A stretch of DNA of 64,000 nt from Pseudoduganella lutea. Lineage in GTDB: Bacteria > Pseudomonadota > Gammaproteobacteria > Burkholderiales > Burkholderiaceae_D. The notes under the pieces were generated by a model. It did not search any database. It had not been told where the DNA came from and saw nothing but the letters and a program-made list of their open reading frames with translations. The stretch lies in NCBI RefSeq assembly GCF_004209755.1, contig NZ_CP035913.1, forward strand, positions 6,386,001 through 6,450,000, read 5' to 3'. This document shows, piece after piece, positions 34,932-43,104 of this stretch. Position numbers and translations under genes: made by a program. Every line of letters starts with the position of its first letter. Positions within the stretch are counted from its first letter, which is position 1.

Positions 34932-35987
34932 TCAGTGCAATGGCTTGGACGCCTTCAGCCAGACGGCCGCGATGCGGTCCGCTTCGGCATAGGCGGGCGT
35001 GTCGAGTTCCTCGCCGAACACGTCGGGGTCGATTTCCTCGTACTGCCAGCTCATGCCCGCGTGCGCCAGCAGCGGCTCGATGCGCCGCAGGAACGGGTCG
35101 TCGTTGTGCAACATGGCCACGCCCGTGTACAGCAGCAGGCTGCCGCCCGGCGCGAGCCGGCTCAGCGCCTGCTTCGTCAGCGCGAGCGACAGACCAGCGC
35201 CCAGCTCGCCGCCACCATGACGGTAGGCGCGCTCGGATTTGTCCAGCAGGTAGGGCGGATTCGAGACGATGAGGTCGAACTCGCCCGGTACGTCCTGCAG
35301 CAGGTTGCTGTGGCGAACCACGACGTTGTCCAGCTCCGCCAACTGCGCGTTGATGCGGCACAGGTGCATTGCGCGGGCGTTGATGTCCAGCGCCAGTACC
35401 TCGGCGCCAGGGCAGTGGCGCGCCACCGTCAACGCGCCGGGACCGCCACCGGCGCCCACGTCCGCCGCGCGCCGCACCGGGCGCCCGGTCGCGGCGATCA
35501 CGGCCAGTTCGCTGCGCAACGCACGCGCGAAGCGGTAGGTATCCGGTCCGAAGAACACGGCATCGGGTTCACTGGTGGGGTAGGCGGAATGGAAATACAG
35601 CTCACCGCCCAGTGTGGAGGCGCGCAGGGTCGAACGCCAGCCGTCGCGGTGTGGCTGGGCAATGCCGGCGCGGACCATCAGCGCGAGCAGTTCGGCCGAC
35701 AGCGCCTCGGCGCGGAAGGGCCGGCTCCAGCCGAAGATGTCGGCCAGGTCGCGCGCCCACACGTGGTCGCTGCGGCCTTTCACGCGGCTGTGGGTGGCTG
35801 GCGTGACCGTGGTGAAGCGATACCCGGCGGCACGCAGCGCGCGGCCCAGGTCGAGCAGGGCGGCCGCATCCGGCATTGGCTGCCCGCGTACGGCGCATGG
35901 CGCGGCTTCCTGGCCAGAAAGGTCGGTGGAAACCGCGGCTGCGGCCCCCAGGCCGGACAGGCCCGCGCTGGCGGTGGCGTTCATCAT
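34932..35987 (-). CDS. Class I SAM-dependent methyltransferase with NPPY motif
   Basis: The 351-residue protein has an N-terminal domain of about 150 residues and then a Rossmann methyltransferase fold: motif I RRAADVGAGGGPGALTVARH, acidic motif II VLALDINARAM, and DLIVSNPPYLLDK. NPPY marks enzymes that methylate an amide, guanidine or base nitrogen, such as PrmC/HemK and rRNA or DNA methyltransferases. The substrate is unknown. GAGGGG before the ATG supports the start. It lies 110 bases downstream of the HDO-type gene and 73 bases upstream of iaaA, all on the minus strand, so it may bridge the pair to cyanophycin metabolism. Confidence 0.82.
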   Translation of the reverse strand: MMNATASAGLSGLGAAAAVSTDLSGQEAAPCAVRGQPMPDAAALLDLGRALRAAGYRFTTVTPATHSRVKGRSDHVWARDLADIFGWSRPFRAEALSAELLALMVRAGIAQPHRDGWRSTLRASTLGGELYFHSAYPTSEPDAVFFGPDTYRFARALRSELAVIAATGRPVRRAADVGAGGGPGALTVARHCPGAEVLALDINARAMHLCRINAQLAELDNVVVRHSNLLQDVPGEFDLIVSNPPYLLDKSERAYRHGGGELGAGLSLALTKQALSRLAPGGSLLLYTGVAMLHNDDPFLRRIEPLLAHAGMSWQYEEIDPDVFGEELDTPAYAEADRIAAVWLKASKPLH

Positions 35988-36097
35988 CGTATCCCCTCGT
36001 TTCGTTGTGATCGTTGTAATCCCGTGACGCCATTGCGCTGGTCGCGCTACCGTTGCGCGCGGAGACGGCCTCGCCGCAGGGCGGCTGGCTCATTGCT

Positions 36098-37534
36098 TCA
36101 TTGATACAGCCGGTTGAACACGCGCGTTGCCATCAGCCCGGCGGAGGTGTGATGCTGGTTCGGTGCCATCAGGCCGATCAGCAGGGCCATCGCCTCGTCC
36201 TTGCTGGCGGTCGCGGCCAGCTGTGCTTCCAGCAGGCGCAATTCACAGCCGATGCTTTGCCACGCATGTTCGTCCGCGGGGAAGGTGTGCCGGATCACAC
36301 CACGCGGCGCCGTGTTGCGGGCGGGCGCCGAGTCCAGCGTGTCGAGGCTGCGGCGCAAGGCACGGTAGCTCGGCACGCGGGGAATGGCGGGATCGCTGCC
36401 GTCGCGTGGCGTGGCGATCCAGTCTTCCAGCAACTGCTGTTCATAGGGGCTGAAGACGCCGAACATCTCGGCGCGCTCGCCATGGATGAGTTTCCAGAAG
36501 CGGCTGTTCGCGGCCGGCTCACCGCGGCGGATCCAGCCCTGCTGTTCGAGCTTTTCCAGGAACTGGGGGATCTGCGCCGGGTCGGCCAGCCAGTCGTTGA
36601 TGGTGCGGCCGGCCACGCGGCAGTAGTCGGAGTGCATGTTCTTGCCGACGACCGCCTTGGCGGCCAGCATCGCGACCGTTTCGCCCTCAAGGTCGAAGGA
36701 GGCGATGGACTCGACAGTACCGATGCCCAGGTCGTTCAGCCGGAAGCCGGCGGCCACGCGGCGCAGGAACGCAGCGCTGTCACCGACCCGCGGCACCAGG
36801 CGCCGCAGCGCTTCGAGCGCCGTGTGGGCGTGGCCCGTATCGGCATTGTCCACGGTGACGTGCAGCGTGAAGTAATAAGGATCGATGCCCAGCTCGTTCA
36901 ATTCATACGACGTGATCAGCAGGTGCAGCGGCAACTGCTCGTAGCCGAGGTTGTAGCCGACGAGTTCGGGCAGGAAGTCATCCGCGCCCGCCGCCAGCGC
37001 AAGCTGGATCGCGCCCTGCACGAAGTGGCGATCGGGCAAACCCTGCCAATGCTCGCAGCCATGCTGTTCGAGCAGCTTGCGATAGATGGTGACGTGGTTC
37101 TTGTCCGGCACGCCGTTGCCCAGTTCTTCCAGGTAAATGCGGATCAGTGGCTGGTAATCCGGGTCTTGCCAACGCTCTAGCACGCCGTACAGCCACGCGC
37201 CATCGACGAGCTTGGTGGGGGCGACGGCCTTGATGAAGTACAGTGCCTGGGAGCGGGTCTTGAAGTAGCGGCGCGGCGCGCCATTCTTGCGGGCCGCCAG
37301 GTAAGCCCGGTATTCCGCGCCGACGGCATCGGTGTGGTGCGTGATCCACGCCGCCATCTCGTCGATGGTGGCTGGCAGGTCACATGGCAGGTTTGCCGCT
37401 TCGTTCAGCCGGGCTTCCAGGTAAGTGGCTGCGAGGGTGGGATTGGCATCGTCATGCAGCGCATGGTAGACGGCCTTGGCATCGCTGGTATCGATAGCAG
37501 CGTCAAGGCGTTGGGCGAGGGCGGTAGTGGGCAT
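36098..37534 (-). CDS. Iron-containing redox enzyme, heme-oxygenase-like di-iron (HDO) family
   Basis: The 478-residue all-helical protein matches iron-containing redox enzymes of the heme-oxygenase-like fold. Candidate di-iron ligands are the Glu and His of YLEELGNGVPDKNH and the later Glu, Asp and His of SYELNELG and HVTVDNADTGHAHT; a second His-rich helix near the C-terminus (LMAPNQHHTSAG) is unexplained. Characterised relatives oxidise amino acids or fatty acids (BesC, UndA, the HDO domain of SznF). No signal peptide. The length is well above the usual 230-350, with an extra C-terminal domain (about 330-478). First gene of a co-directional run ending at cphA. Confidence 0.78.
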   Translation of the reverse strand: MPTTALAQRLDAAIDTSDAKAVYHALHDDANPTLAATYLEARLNEAANLPCDLPATIDEMAAWITHHTDAVGAEYRAYLAARKNGAPRRYFKTRSQALYFIKAVAPTKLVDGAWLYGVLERWQDPDYQPLIRIYLEELGNGVPDKNHVTIYRKLLEQHGCEHWQGLPDRHFVQGAIQLALAAGADDFLPELVGYNLGYEQLPLHLLITSYELNELGIDPYYFTLHVTVDNADTGHAHTALEALRRLVPRVGDSAAFLRRVAAGFRLNDLGIGTVESIASFDLEGETVAMLAAKAVVGKNMHSDYCRVAGRTINDWLADPAQIPQFLEKLEQQGWIRRGEPAANSRFWKLIHGERAEMFGVFSPYEQQLLEDWIATPRDGSDPAIPRVPSYRALRRSLDTLDSAPARNTAPRGVIRHTFPADEHAWQSIGCELRLLEAQLAATASKDEAMALLIGLMAPNQHHTSAGLMATRVFNRLYQ

Positions 37535-37566
37535 TCGTGTCTCGTGATTTGGCAGGCCGTGATGGC

Positions 37567-37613
37567 ATAACGTTATTGAATCTCGTTAATACCGTTGTCA
37601 TCTGTATAACGAG
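37567..37613. promoter_or_regulatory. Cluster of three TAACG/CGTTA sites before the HDO gene
   Basis: ATAACGTTAT (37567-37576) is a perfect palindrome. CTCGTTA (37582-37588) and TAACGAG (37607-37613) form a second inverted pair with an 18-base spacer. All share the CGTTA core, and they begin 33 bases upstream of the HDO ATG, as expected for an operator of its promoter. The regulator is not identifiable. Confidence 0.45.
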
Positions 37614-37711
37614 TATGCTGGCCCATTGCCGGGCTGAGTAGCAGCAGGCATCCCGTGCCCTTGTAAGAGACGGATTACAGAAATCGGAATCTCGATTAGT
37701 TCGCCCCTGCG

Positions 37712-37717
37712 TATAAT
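37712..37717 (+). promoter_or_regulatory. -10 box for the UGT-like glycosyltransferase gene
   Basis: A perfect TATAAT lies 59 bases before the ATG at 37777. The -35 region 17 bases upstream is weak. With the sites at 37567-37613 it makes this a divergent control region. Confidence 0.5.
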
Positions 37718-37776
37718 GGACTTTCGGTTACGGGCACCTTTGGCATCGGGCAACGCGCGTCGGGAGTTTCGATCAC

Positions 37777-38985
37777 ATGGCACACATCCACCTAGTCTGG
37801 GAACTTGGCGGCGGCCTGGGGCATGCTGGCCGGCTGAAAATGCTGGCCCGCGTGTTGCTCGCGCGCGGCCATCGCGTCAGTTTCGCGCTGCGCGACCTGG
37901 GCTGCACGCAGCGCGTGCTGGCCGACCTGCCGGTGCCGCGCTTCCAGGCCCCGGTATGGCTGCAGCCCGCGGAGGGATTGCCATCGAATCACGCCAGCCT
38001 GGCCGAAACCCTGCTTGCCGTGGGATATCTCGACGTGCCTGGCCTGGCCGGCCTGGTGGCTGGCTGGCGCGCCCTCTTTGAAGAGATCGCACCGGACCTG
38101 GTCGTGGCCGATCATGCGCCGACCGCGCTGCTGGCCGCGCGCACGCTGCACGTGCCAACGAGTTCGGTCGGCATCGGGTTTTCCAGTCCGCCCGCCGACC
38201 GCCCCTTGCCCTGCCTGCGCGACTGGGATGGCGTGGCACCCCAGCGCCTCGCGCGCGCCGAAGCCCATGTCCTCAACGTGGCCAACGCCGTGCTCGAGAT
38301 GCACGGCGCACCGGAGCTGCTGCACGCCGCGCGCCTGCTGCTGGGCGACGCGCCGCTGTTGTGCACCTGGCCGGAATTCGATCATTACGGCCGCGCGCCA
38401 GCCGAGGCGGAGTGGCTGGGGCCCGTCGGCCTGCCCCTGGGAACCGCCGCGCCAGCCTGGCCGCCGGGTGACGGGCCGCGCGTGTTCGCGCATCTGCGGC
38501 ATGAGCATGGCCACCACGCCGCCGTGCTGCAGGCGCTGGTCGACGAAGGCTGCCGCGTGCTGTGTTACCTGCCGGAGGTGGCCGCGGGGCGCGCCGCACC
38601 GCTCAGCTCGCCGCGCATCGTGTATTCGGCCCAGCCGGTGGCGCTGGAAGCCGCCCTGCATGGCACTGTGCTGTGCATTTGCCATGCCGGCGAGGGGACG
38701 GTGGTGCAGTCGCTGCTGTGCGGCGTGCCCGTCCTGATGCTGCCAATGCAACTGGAGCAGTTCCTGATGGCGCGGCGGGTGGAAAGCTGGGGCGGCGGCA
38801 TCAACGGCGCCCGGTGCGAGGCGGCTGGCGACTGGCGTGCCCCCGTGCGACAGATGCTGGACGATCGGCAGTTCCGCGCCGCCGCCGCCGCGTTCGCGCA
38901 CCGGCGCGGCGACCGCACGACCCTAGAACGGGCCGAGCGGGTGGTGGATGCGTTCGAGCGGCAGATCGCATCCGTCAGGCGTTGA
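37777..38985 (+). CDS. Glycosyltransferase, UGT/MGT-like GT-B protein
   Basis: The 402-residue protein opens with HLVWELGGGLGHAGRLKMLA, the Gly-rich N-terminal loop of GT-B enzymes that act from nucleotide sugars, and its donor domain has CHAGEGTVVQSLLCGVPVLML, the HxGxGT-like signature of UDP-glycosyltransferases and MurG-type proteins. It has no membrane segment. Acceptors in this class are often small lipids or secondary metabolites. The ATG at 37777 fits the conserved start. It is divergent from the HDO gene and followed by a REP-like hairpin. Confidence 0.82.
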   Translation: MAHIHLVWELGGGLGHAGRLKMLARVLLARGHRVSFALRDLGCTQRVLADLPVPRFQAPVWLQPAEGLPSNHASLAETLLAVGYLDVPGLAGLVAGWRALFEEIAPDLVVADHAPTALLAARTLHVPTSSVGIGFSSPPADRPLPCLRDWDGVAPQRLARAEAHVLNVANAVLEMHGAPELLHAARLLLGDAPLLCTWPEFDHYGRAPAEAEWLGPVGLPLGTAAPAWPPGDGPRVFAHLRHEHGHHAAVLQALVDEGCRVLCYLPEVAAGRAAPLSSPRIVYSAQPVALEAALHGTVLCICHAGEGTVVQSLLCGVPVLMLPMQLEQFLMARRVESWGGGINGARCEAAGDWRAPVRQMLDDRQFRAAAAAFAHRRGDRTTLERAERVVDAFERQIASVRR

Positions 38986-38998
38986 CGCCGGCGGCAGG

Positions 38999-39045
38999 AA
39001 AGTTGCTCAAAAAATGGGGTACGTCCCCATTTTGCGGGCAACTTT
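38999..39045. repeat. REP-like nested hairpin
   Basis: Outer arms AAAGTTGC and GCAACTTT enclose inner arms AAAATGGGG and CCCCATTTT around TACGT. The unit lies between convergent genes. From memory, AAAATGGGG-TACGT-CCCCATTTT cores recur in many beta- and gammaproteobacterial genomes. It is unrelated in sequence to the element at 30265-30321. It can act as a terminator in both directions. Confidence 0.75.
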
Positions 39046-39070
39046 TCAGTGATGCGGTGTGCTTGCCCGC

Positions 39071-40141
39071 TTACTTCGGTCGCGGCTGCCGCAGCCGCGC
39101 ATCGGGTGGCACGAGCTTGCCGGCGCGGATCTGCCGCACGGCTTCGGCCACGGCCCGCGCACAGTTGCGCACTTCCTCCTGCAGCGCTTTGTCGCGGTCC
39201 AGTGTGTCGTGGCTTTCCGCATAGGATTCGTAATAGCCGATATAGCGATCCAGCACGGCCTGGTGGCCGGCGCCGATCAGGCCCATCCATTCGAGCCAGT
39301 CGGCCAGGTTGCGGCGCTGGCTTTCCACGCCCGCCACGTCGCCGTGGACGACCACGCCATAGGCGCGGCCCGCCAGGTGCTTCGGGTAATCCCAGCCTTT
39401 CAGCTCGAGCGCCTTGGCTTGCTCCGCGTCCTTGCCCTGTGTGCTGGTGGGATCGGGATTGCCGCCATCGGCGCACACCAGCCGGTCGATCATCAGCTTC
39501 AGCGGCGACGGCGACTGGTACCAATACGTGGGGGCCATGAGGATAACCCCGTGCGCCAGTACCCAGCGCTCGTAGATCTCGTTCATCCAGTCGTTCACCT
39601 GGTTCAGGCTGTGATTCGGATAGCAGCTGCACGGCCAGTGGCACAGTGGCATCGCGGTCGATACGCAACCCTTGCAGGGGTGAATGTGGTGGCTGTAGGT
39701 GGACGTGACGAGCGACAGGTCGAGCACGTCGGCCTCGATGCCTTCCGTCTCCAGCGCCGTGCGGGCCCATTCGATCATCCGGTATGTCTTGGACATCTCG
39801 CCGGGGCACGTGCCATCGTTGCGCGAGGCGCCGCAGACCAGCAGCACGCGCGAGGGTGTGGCGGGATCCTTCTGGCGCCGCTCGGCGGCCAGCAGTGCGT
39901 CGCGGGCCGCCTTCCACTCGACGGCCAGGTCGTAGCCGGGATCGGCAAAGCCGGGGCCGGCCTTCACGGTGATGGGCGCCTTGCGGCTGTCGCGGTAGTT
40001 GGTCCAGGCGACTTCCTCCAGCCTGGCGATATCGGCGCGCAGCGGCTCGAATCGCGGGTCCTGGAACGATTGCGTGAACTTGCGATGGAACTGCTCGCGG
40101 TCGAGCTTGTCGGGCGCCTGGCCCTTGCGTACCTGCGTCAT
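39071..40141 (-). CDS. Flavodoxin-family NAD(P)H-dependent FMN reductase
   Basis: The 356-residue protein has a helical N-terminal extension (about 1-95) and a flavodoxin-like fold starting RVLLVCGASRNDGTCPGEMSK, with APTYWYQSPSPLKLMIDRL for flavin binding. A Cys-rich loop, HIHPCKGCVSTAMPLCHWPC, is typical of the iron-sulfur or redox-active NADPH-FMN reductase/ISF group; family substrates are quinones, FMN or nitro compounds. The ATG at 40141 is preceded by GGAGGAG-like sequence (minus strand of ctcctcc). It is convergent with the glycosyltransferase and divergent from the phcB-like operon. Confidence 0.83.
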   Translation of the reverse strand: MTQVRKGQAPDKLDREQFHRKFTQSFQDPRFEPLRADIARLEEVAWTNYRDSRKAPITVKAGPGFADPGYDLAVEWKAARDALLAAERRQKDPATPSRVLLVCGASRNDGTCPGEMSKTYRMIEWARTALETEGIEADVLDLSLVTSTYSHHIHPCKGCVSTAMPLCHWPCSCYPNHSLNQVNDWMNEIYERWVLAHGVILMAPTYWYQSPSPLKLMIDRLVCADGGNPDPTSTQGKDAEQAKALELKGWDYPKHLAGRAYGVVVHGDVAGVESQRRNLADWLEWMGLIGAGHQAVLDRYIGYYESYAESHDTLDRDKALQEEVRNCARAVAEAVRQIRAGKLVPPDARLRQPRPK

Positions 40142-40309
40142 GGTCTCCTCCGTTGCATCCGCTCATCGTGGCACCGCAGAGCCCATGGCTCTGTACGCTG
40201 CCGTACCGTCCTGGACAGTGAGGCGCGTTGCTGCCAGCCAGTCACTGGCAGCGGGCAGCGGCTTGCTGTCCGCGAGTTTCGCGTGTCATTTTTCGGCATC
40301 CAGCCTTCA

Positions 40310-40338
40310 TTGCAGGGTGATCTGCATCAATGTACACT
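40310..40338 (+). promoter_or_regulatory. Promoter of the phcBSRQ-like operon
   Basis: TTGCAG (40310-40315) and TACACT (40333-40338) are separated by 17 bases, a good sigma-70 arrangement. Transcription would begin near 40345, about 25 bases before the GTG at 40370, which helps choose that start. Confidence 0.5.
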
Positions 40339-40369
40339 CGGCAGTAATAACGCCAGCCCAAGCGCCCAC

Positions 40370-41767
40370 GTGTACTCGCCAACGCAGATCGATCCCGTCG
40401 TCAGTTTCCACAACGCGCAAGGCGAAGCGGTGCGTGCGACGATCGTCAACGTGCAGCGGCGCTCGCTCGTGATGGAAGTCTACAACCCATGGTCCATCGT
40501 CCAGGTCAGCGAAGTGCTGAGCGAGGTGACGGTGCGGATGGGCGCACGCGAAGCCTATGTGGGCAAGGCGGTCGTCATCAGCATGGTCAACACCGGCCTG
40601 ACGGCGATCGTGTCGACCAGCCTGACGGACGAATGGCGCGAGCTGACCGAAGTGGCCCTGGCGCCCGGCGTCATCGGCCAGAAGGCGCAGGCGTTCGTCG
40701 ACGGCTGGAGCGAGCGTTTCCGCATCCGGCGCGACTACCAGATCGTCGTCAACGAAACCCGGGCGTTCCTGGCCGACGCGTCGCGCTGGCTGGAACAGGT
40801 GGACCTGGCCGACGCCACGCCGGGCGGCCAGGCGACGGCGCGGCTGCCGGCCGAGTATTTCCTGGAACTGGCGCTGCCACTGATGGGCAAGATGAAAGCG
40901 TGCTTTGACAATTTCAACCACGAGGCTTCGCTGGTCGACGAGGAGCAGGCGGCCGTACACCGCGCTTTCGCCCAGGCTGCGCTGCACCCGCTGATCCTGC
41001 GCGCGCCGTTCGTGTTCCGCACCTATACGAAACCGCTGGGCTATGCCGGCGACTACCAGATGGTCAACCAGATCCTCGGCGATCCGCGCGAGGGCCCGAA
41101 CACCTACTTCCAGGTCGTCAACGCGGCCTTCCTGCAGACCGCCGTGGCCACGGCGCACCGGCACCGCATCGACATCCTCGTGCAATACCTGCTGCGGCTG
41201 GCGCAGCGGGCACGGGCCGCCGGCCGCCCGCTGCGGGTGCTGAACGTGGGCTGCGGGCCGGCCGAGGAAGTGGCCCGTTTCCTGCAGCAATGCGACGAGC
41301 CGGAATGGCTGTCGTTCGAACTGGTGGACTTTTCCGGCGAAACGCTGGACTGGACGCGCACGCGCCTCGACGCAGTGCAGCGGGCCTCCGGCCGGCGCAC
41401 GGCGATCGACTTCGTGCAGGACTCCGTGCACCAGTTGCTCAAGCGCCGCGATGCCGTAGGAACCGGTCGCGGCGAGTTCGATGCCGTGTATTGCGCCGGC
41501 CTGTTCGACTACCTGTCCGGCAAGGTGTGCGCGCGGCTGACCCATTATTTCGCGACGCGCGCGCGCGCGGGCGGCACGCTGCTCGTCACCAACGTGCACA
41601 GCGCGAACCCCGAAAGGTTCAGCATGGAGCACATCCTCGAGTGGTACCTGATCTATCGCGACGAGGCGGGAATGCGGGCGGTCCTGCCGCCGCGCCGCGG
41701 CGGCACCCGGGTGTACACCGACCCGACCGGCGTGAACGTGTTCGCCGAGATGACGGTCGAGCCGTGA
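40370..41767 (+). CDS. phcB: PhcB-like SAM-dependent methyltransferase (quorum signal synthase)
   Basis: The 465-residue protein has a beta-rich N-terminal domain (about 1-105, perhaps PilZ-like), a helical middle, and a C-terminal Rossmann methyltransferase with motif I RVLNVGCGPAEEVARFL (about 289), then FELVDFSGETLDWT and FDAVYCAGLFDYLSGK. Ralstonia PhcB has the same size and methylates a 3-hydroxy fatty acid to make its volatile quorum signal (3-OH-PAME or 3-OH-MAME). The three genes that follow match phcS, phcR and phcQ in order and domain content, which is the main reason for the name. The start at a GTG without a clear Shine-Dalgarno sequence is inferred from the promoter. Confidence 0.82.
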   Translation: MYSPTQIDPVVSFHNAQGEAVRATIVNVQRRSLVMEVYNPWSIVQVSEVLSEVTVRMGAREAYVGKAVVISMVNTGLTAIVSTSLTDEWRELTEVALAPGVIGQKAQAFVDGWSERFRIRRDYQIVVNETRAFLADASRWLEQVDLADATPGGQATARLPAEYFLELALPLMGKMKACFDNFNHEASLVDEEQAAVHRAFAQAALHPLILRAPFVFRTYTKPLGYAGDYQMVNQILGDPREGPNTYFQVVNAAFLQTAVATAHRHRIDILVQYLLRLAQRARAAGRPLRVLNVGCGPAEEVARFLQQCDEPEWLSFELVDFSGETLDWTRTRLDAVQRASGRRTAIDFVQDSVHQLLKRRDAVGTGRGEFDAVYCAGLFDYLSGKVCARLTHYFATRARAGGTLLVTNVHSANPERFSMEHILEWYLIYRDEAGMRAVLPPRRGGTRVYTDPTGVNVFAEMTVEP

Positions 41768-43104
41768 GAGGCACGGTCACGCCGGTGCGCGGCAATTACG
41801 CCAGGGAGCTGTCGGGATTCCACCTGATGCAGAGCCGGGCCTGCGCGGTGACGGTCATCGTGCTCGTGCTGCTGGGCTTCGTGCTCGATCTCGCCGTGTA
41901 CCCGCAGGAGATGGCGCGCTTCGCCGTGGCCCGAATCGTGACCAGCATCGGCGTGCTGGCGGGCCTTGGCATGCTGTACACCGCGTTCGGCAGGCGGCAC
42001 GTGCACGCGGTGACGTTCGCGTGGCTGACGCTCCCGCAACTGATGATCGCCTGGATGATCCACGTGACCCAGGGGGAGGTCTCGCTGTTCTATGCGGGCA
42101 TCATCCTGACCCTCTTCGCGGTCGGCACGCTGTTCCCGGTCGGCTACATGTACACGCTGGGATATGGCCTGCTGACCCTGACGTTGTACTGGATCGCCTG
42201 CGTGGCGCGGCCGCAGGGCGTGACGGACCATGCACAGTTCCTGTTCCACTCCACGATCATCCTGTTTTCGGTGGCCGCCAGCACCGTCTACACGTTCTAC
42301 AACGAGCGCGGGCGGCGGCAGCTGTTCGACCTGAAGGAAGAGCTGGCGCAGAAGAACGACGAGCTGGAACGCACGAACCGCAGCCTGGCCGACATCAAGG
42401 GCCAGATGCTGCAGCAGGAAAAAATGGCCGCGCTCGGCACGCTGTCGGCCGGCCTGCTGCACGAGGTCAACAATCCGGTCAACTTTTGCCTGATGGCGAT
42501 CGAGGTGGCGCGGGAAGAACCGGCGGCGAAGGGCAGCCCGATGCTGCTTGAATGCCTGGAAGACGCCCGGGAAGGCATGTTGCGCGTACAGTACATCGTG
42601 TCCGACCTGAAGACCTTCGCCTACCGGAACGAACATGTGGACGGCAGCACGTTCCTGTTGGAGCGGGCACTCGATGCGGCCGTGCGGCTGGTGAGCCACG
42701 AAACCAAGGGCATCGCGATCCGGCGCGACCTGGCCGGCGAAACGCTGGTGCGCGGCGACGAGGCGGCCATCGTCGGCGTGCTGATCAACCTGCTCAGCAA
42801 TGCCGCGCTGGCGCTGCGCAAGGGGCCGACGCCGGCGCCGGAAATCCTCATTGCCTCCCGCGAGGAAGGTGAGCGGCTGCGCGTCACGGTGCGCGACAAC
42901 GGGCCCGGCATCGCGCCGGAGAACCTGCAGCGCGTCGTCGAGCCGTTCTTCACCACGCGCGAAGTGGGGCAGGGCCTGGGGCTCGGGCTGTCGATCAGCT
43001 ACAGCGTGATCGAGCGCCATGGCGGCCACCTGGCGGCTGAAAGCCAGCCCGGGGAGTGGACCCGGTTTTCATTCGACCTGCCTCGGGCGGGTGGGGAGCG
43101 CTGA
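41764..43104 (+). CDS. phcS: PhcS-like membrane histidine kinase
   Basis: The 446-residue sensor has about six membrane helices (about 25-175), a short coiled coil (EELAQKNDELERTNRSLADI), and a kinase core: phospho-acceptor His233 in AGLLHEVNNPVNF, N box LINLLSNAALAL, DNGPGIAP and GQGLGLGLSI. A sensor domain made only of helices suits a lipid-like ligand such as a hydroxy fatty acid methyl ester. The GTG start overlaps the methyltransferase stop (GTGA), so synthase and sensor are translationally coupled. Confidence 0.85.
   Translation: MRGTVTPVRGNYARELSGFHLMQSRACAVTVIVLVLLGFVLDLAVYPQEMARFAVARIVTSIGVLAGLGMLYTAFGRRHVHAVTFAWLTLPQLMIAWMIHVTQGEVSLFYAGIILTLFAVGTLFPVGYMYTLGYGLLTLTLYWIACVARPQGVTDHAQFLFHSTIILFSVAASTVYTFYNERGRRQLFDLKEELAQKNDELERTNRSLADIKGQMLQQEKMAALGTLSAGLLHEVNNPVNFCLMAIEVAREEPAAKGSPMLLECLEDAREGMLRVQYIVSDLKTFAYRNEHVDGSTFLLERALDAAVRLVSHETKGIAIRRDLAGETLVRGDEAAIVGVLINLLSNAALALRKGPTPAPEILIASREEGERLRVTVRDNGPGIAPENLQRVVEPFFTTREVGQGLGLGLSISYSVIERHGGHLAAESQPGEWTRFSFDLPRAGGER

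Noticed and set aside
40331..40348. An ATG at about 40330 as start of the phcB-like gene
   Set aside because: It is in another frame and reaches a TAA after five codons; it also lies in the promoter -10 region.
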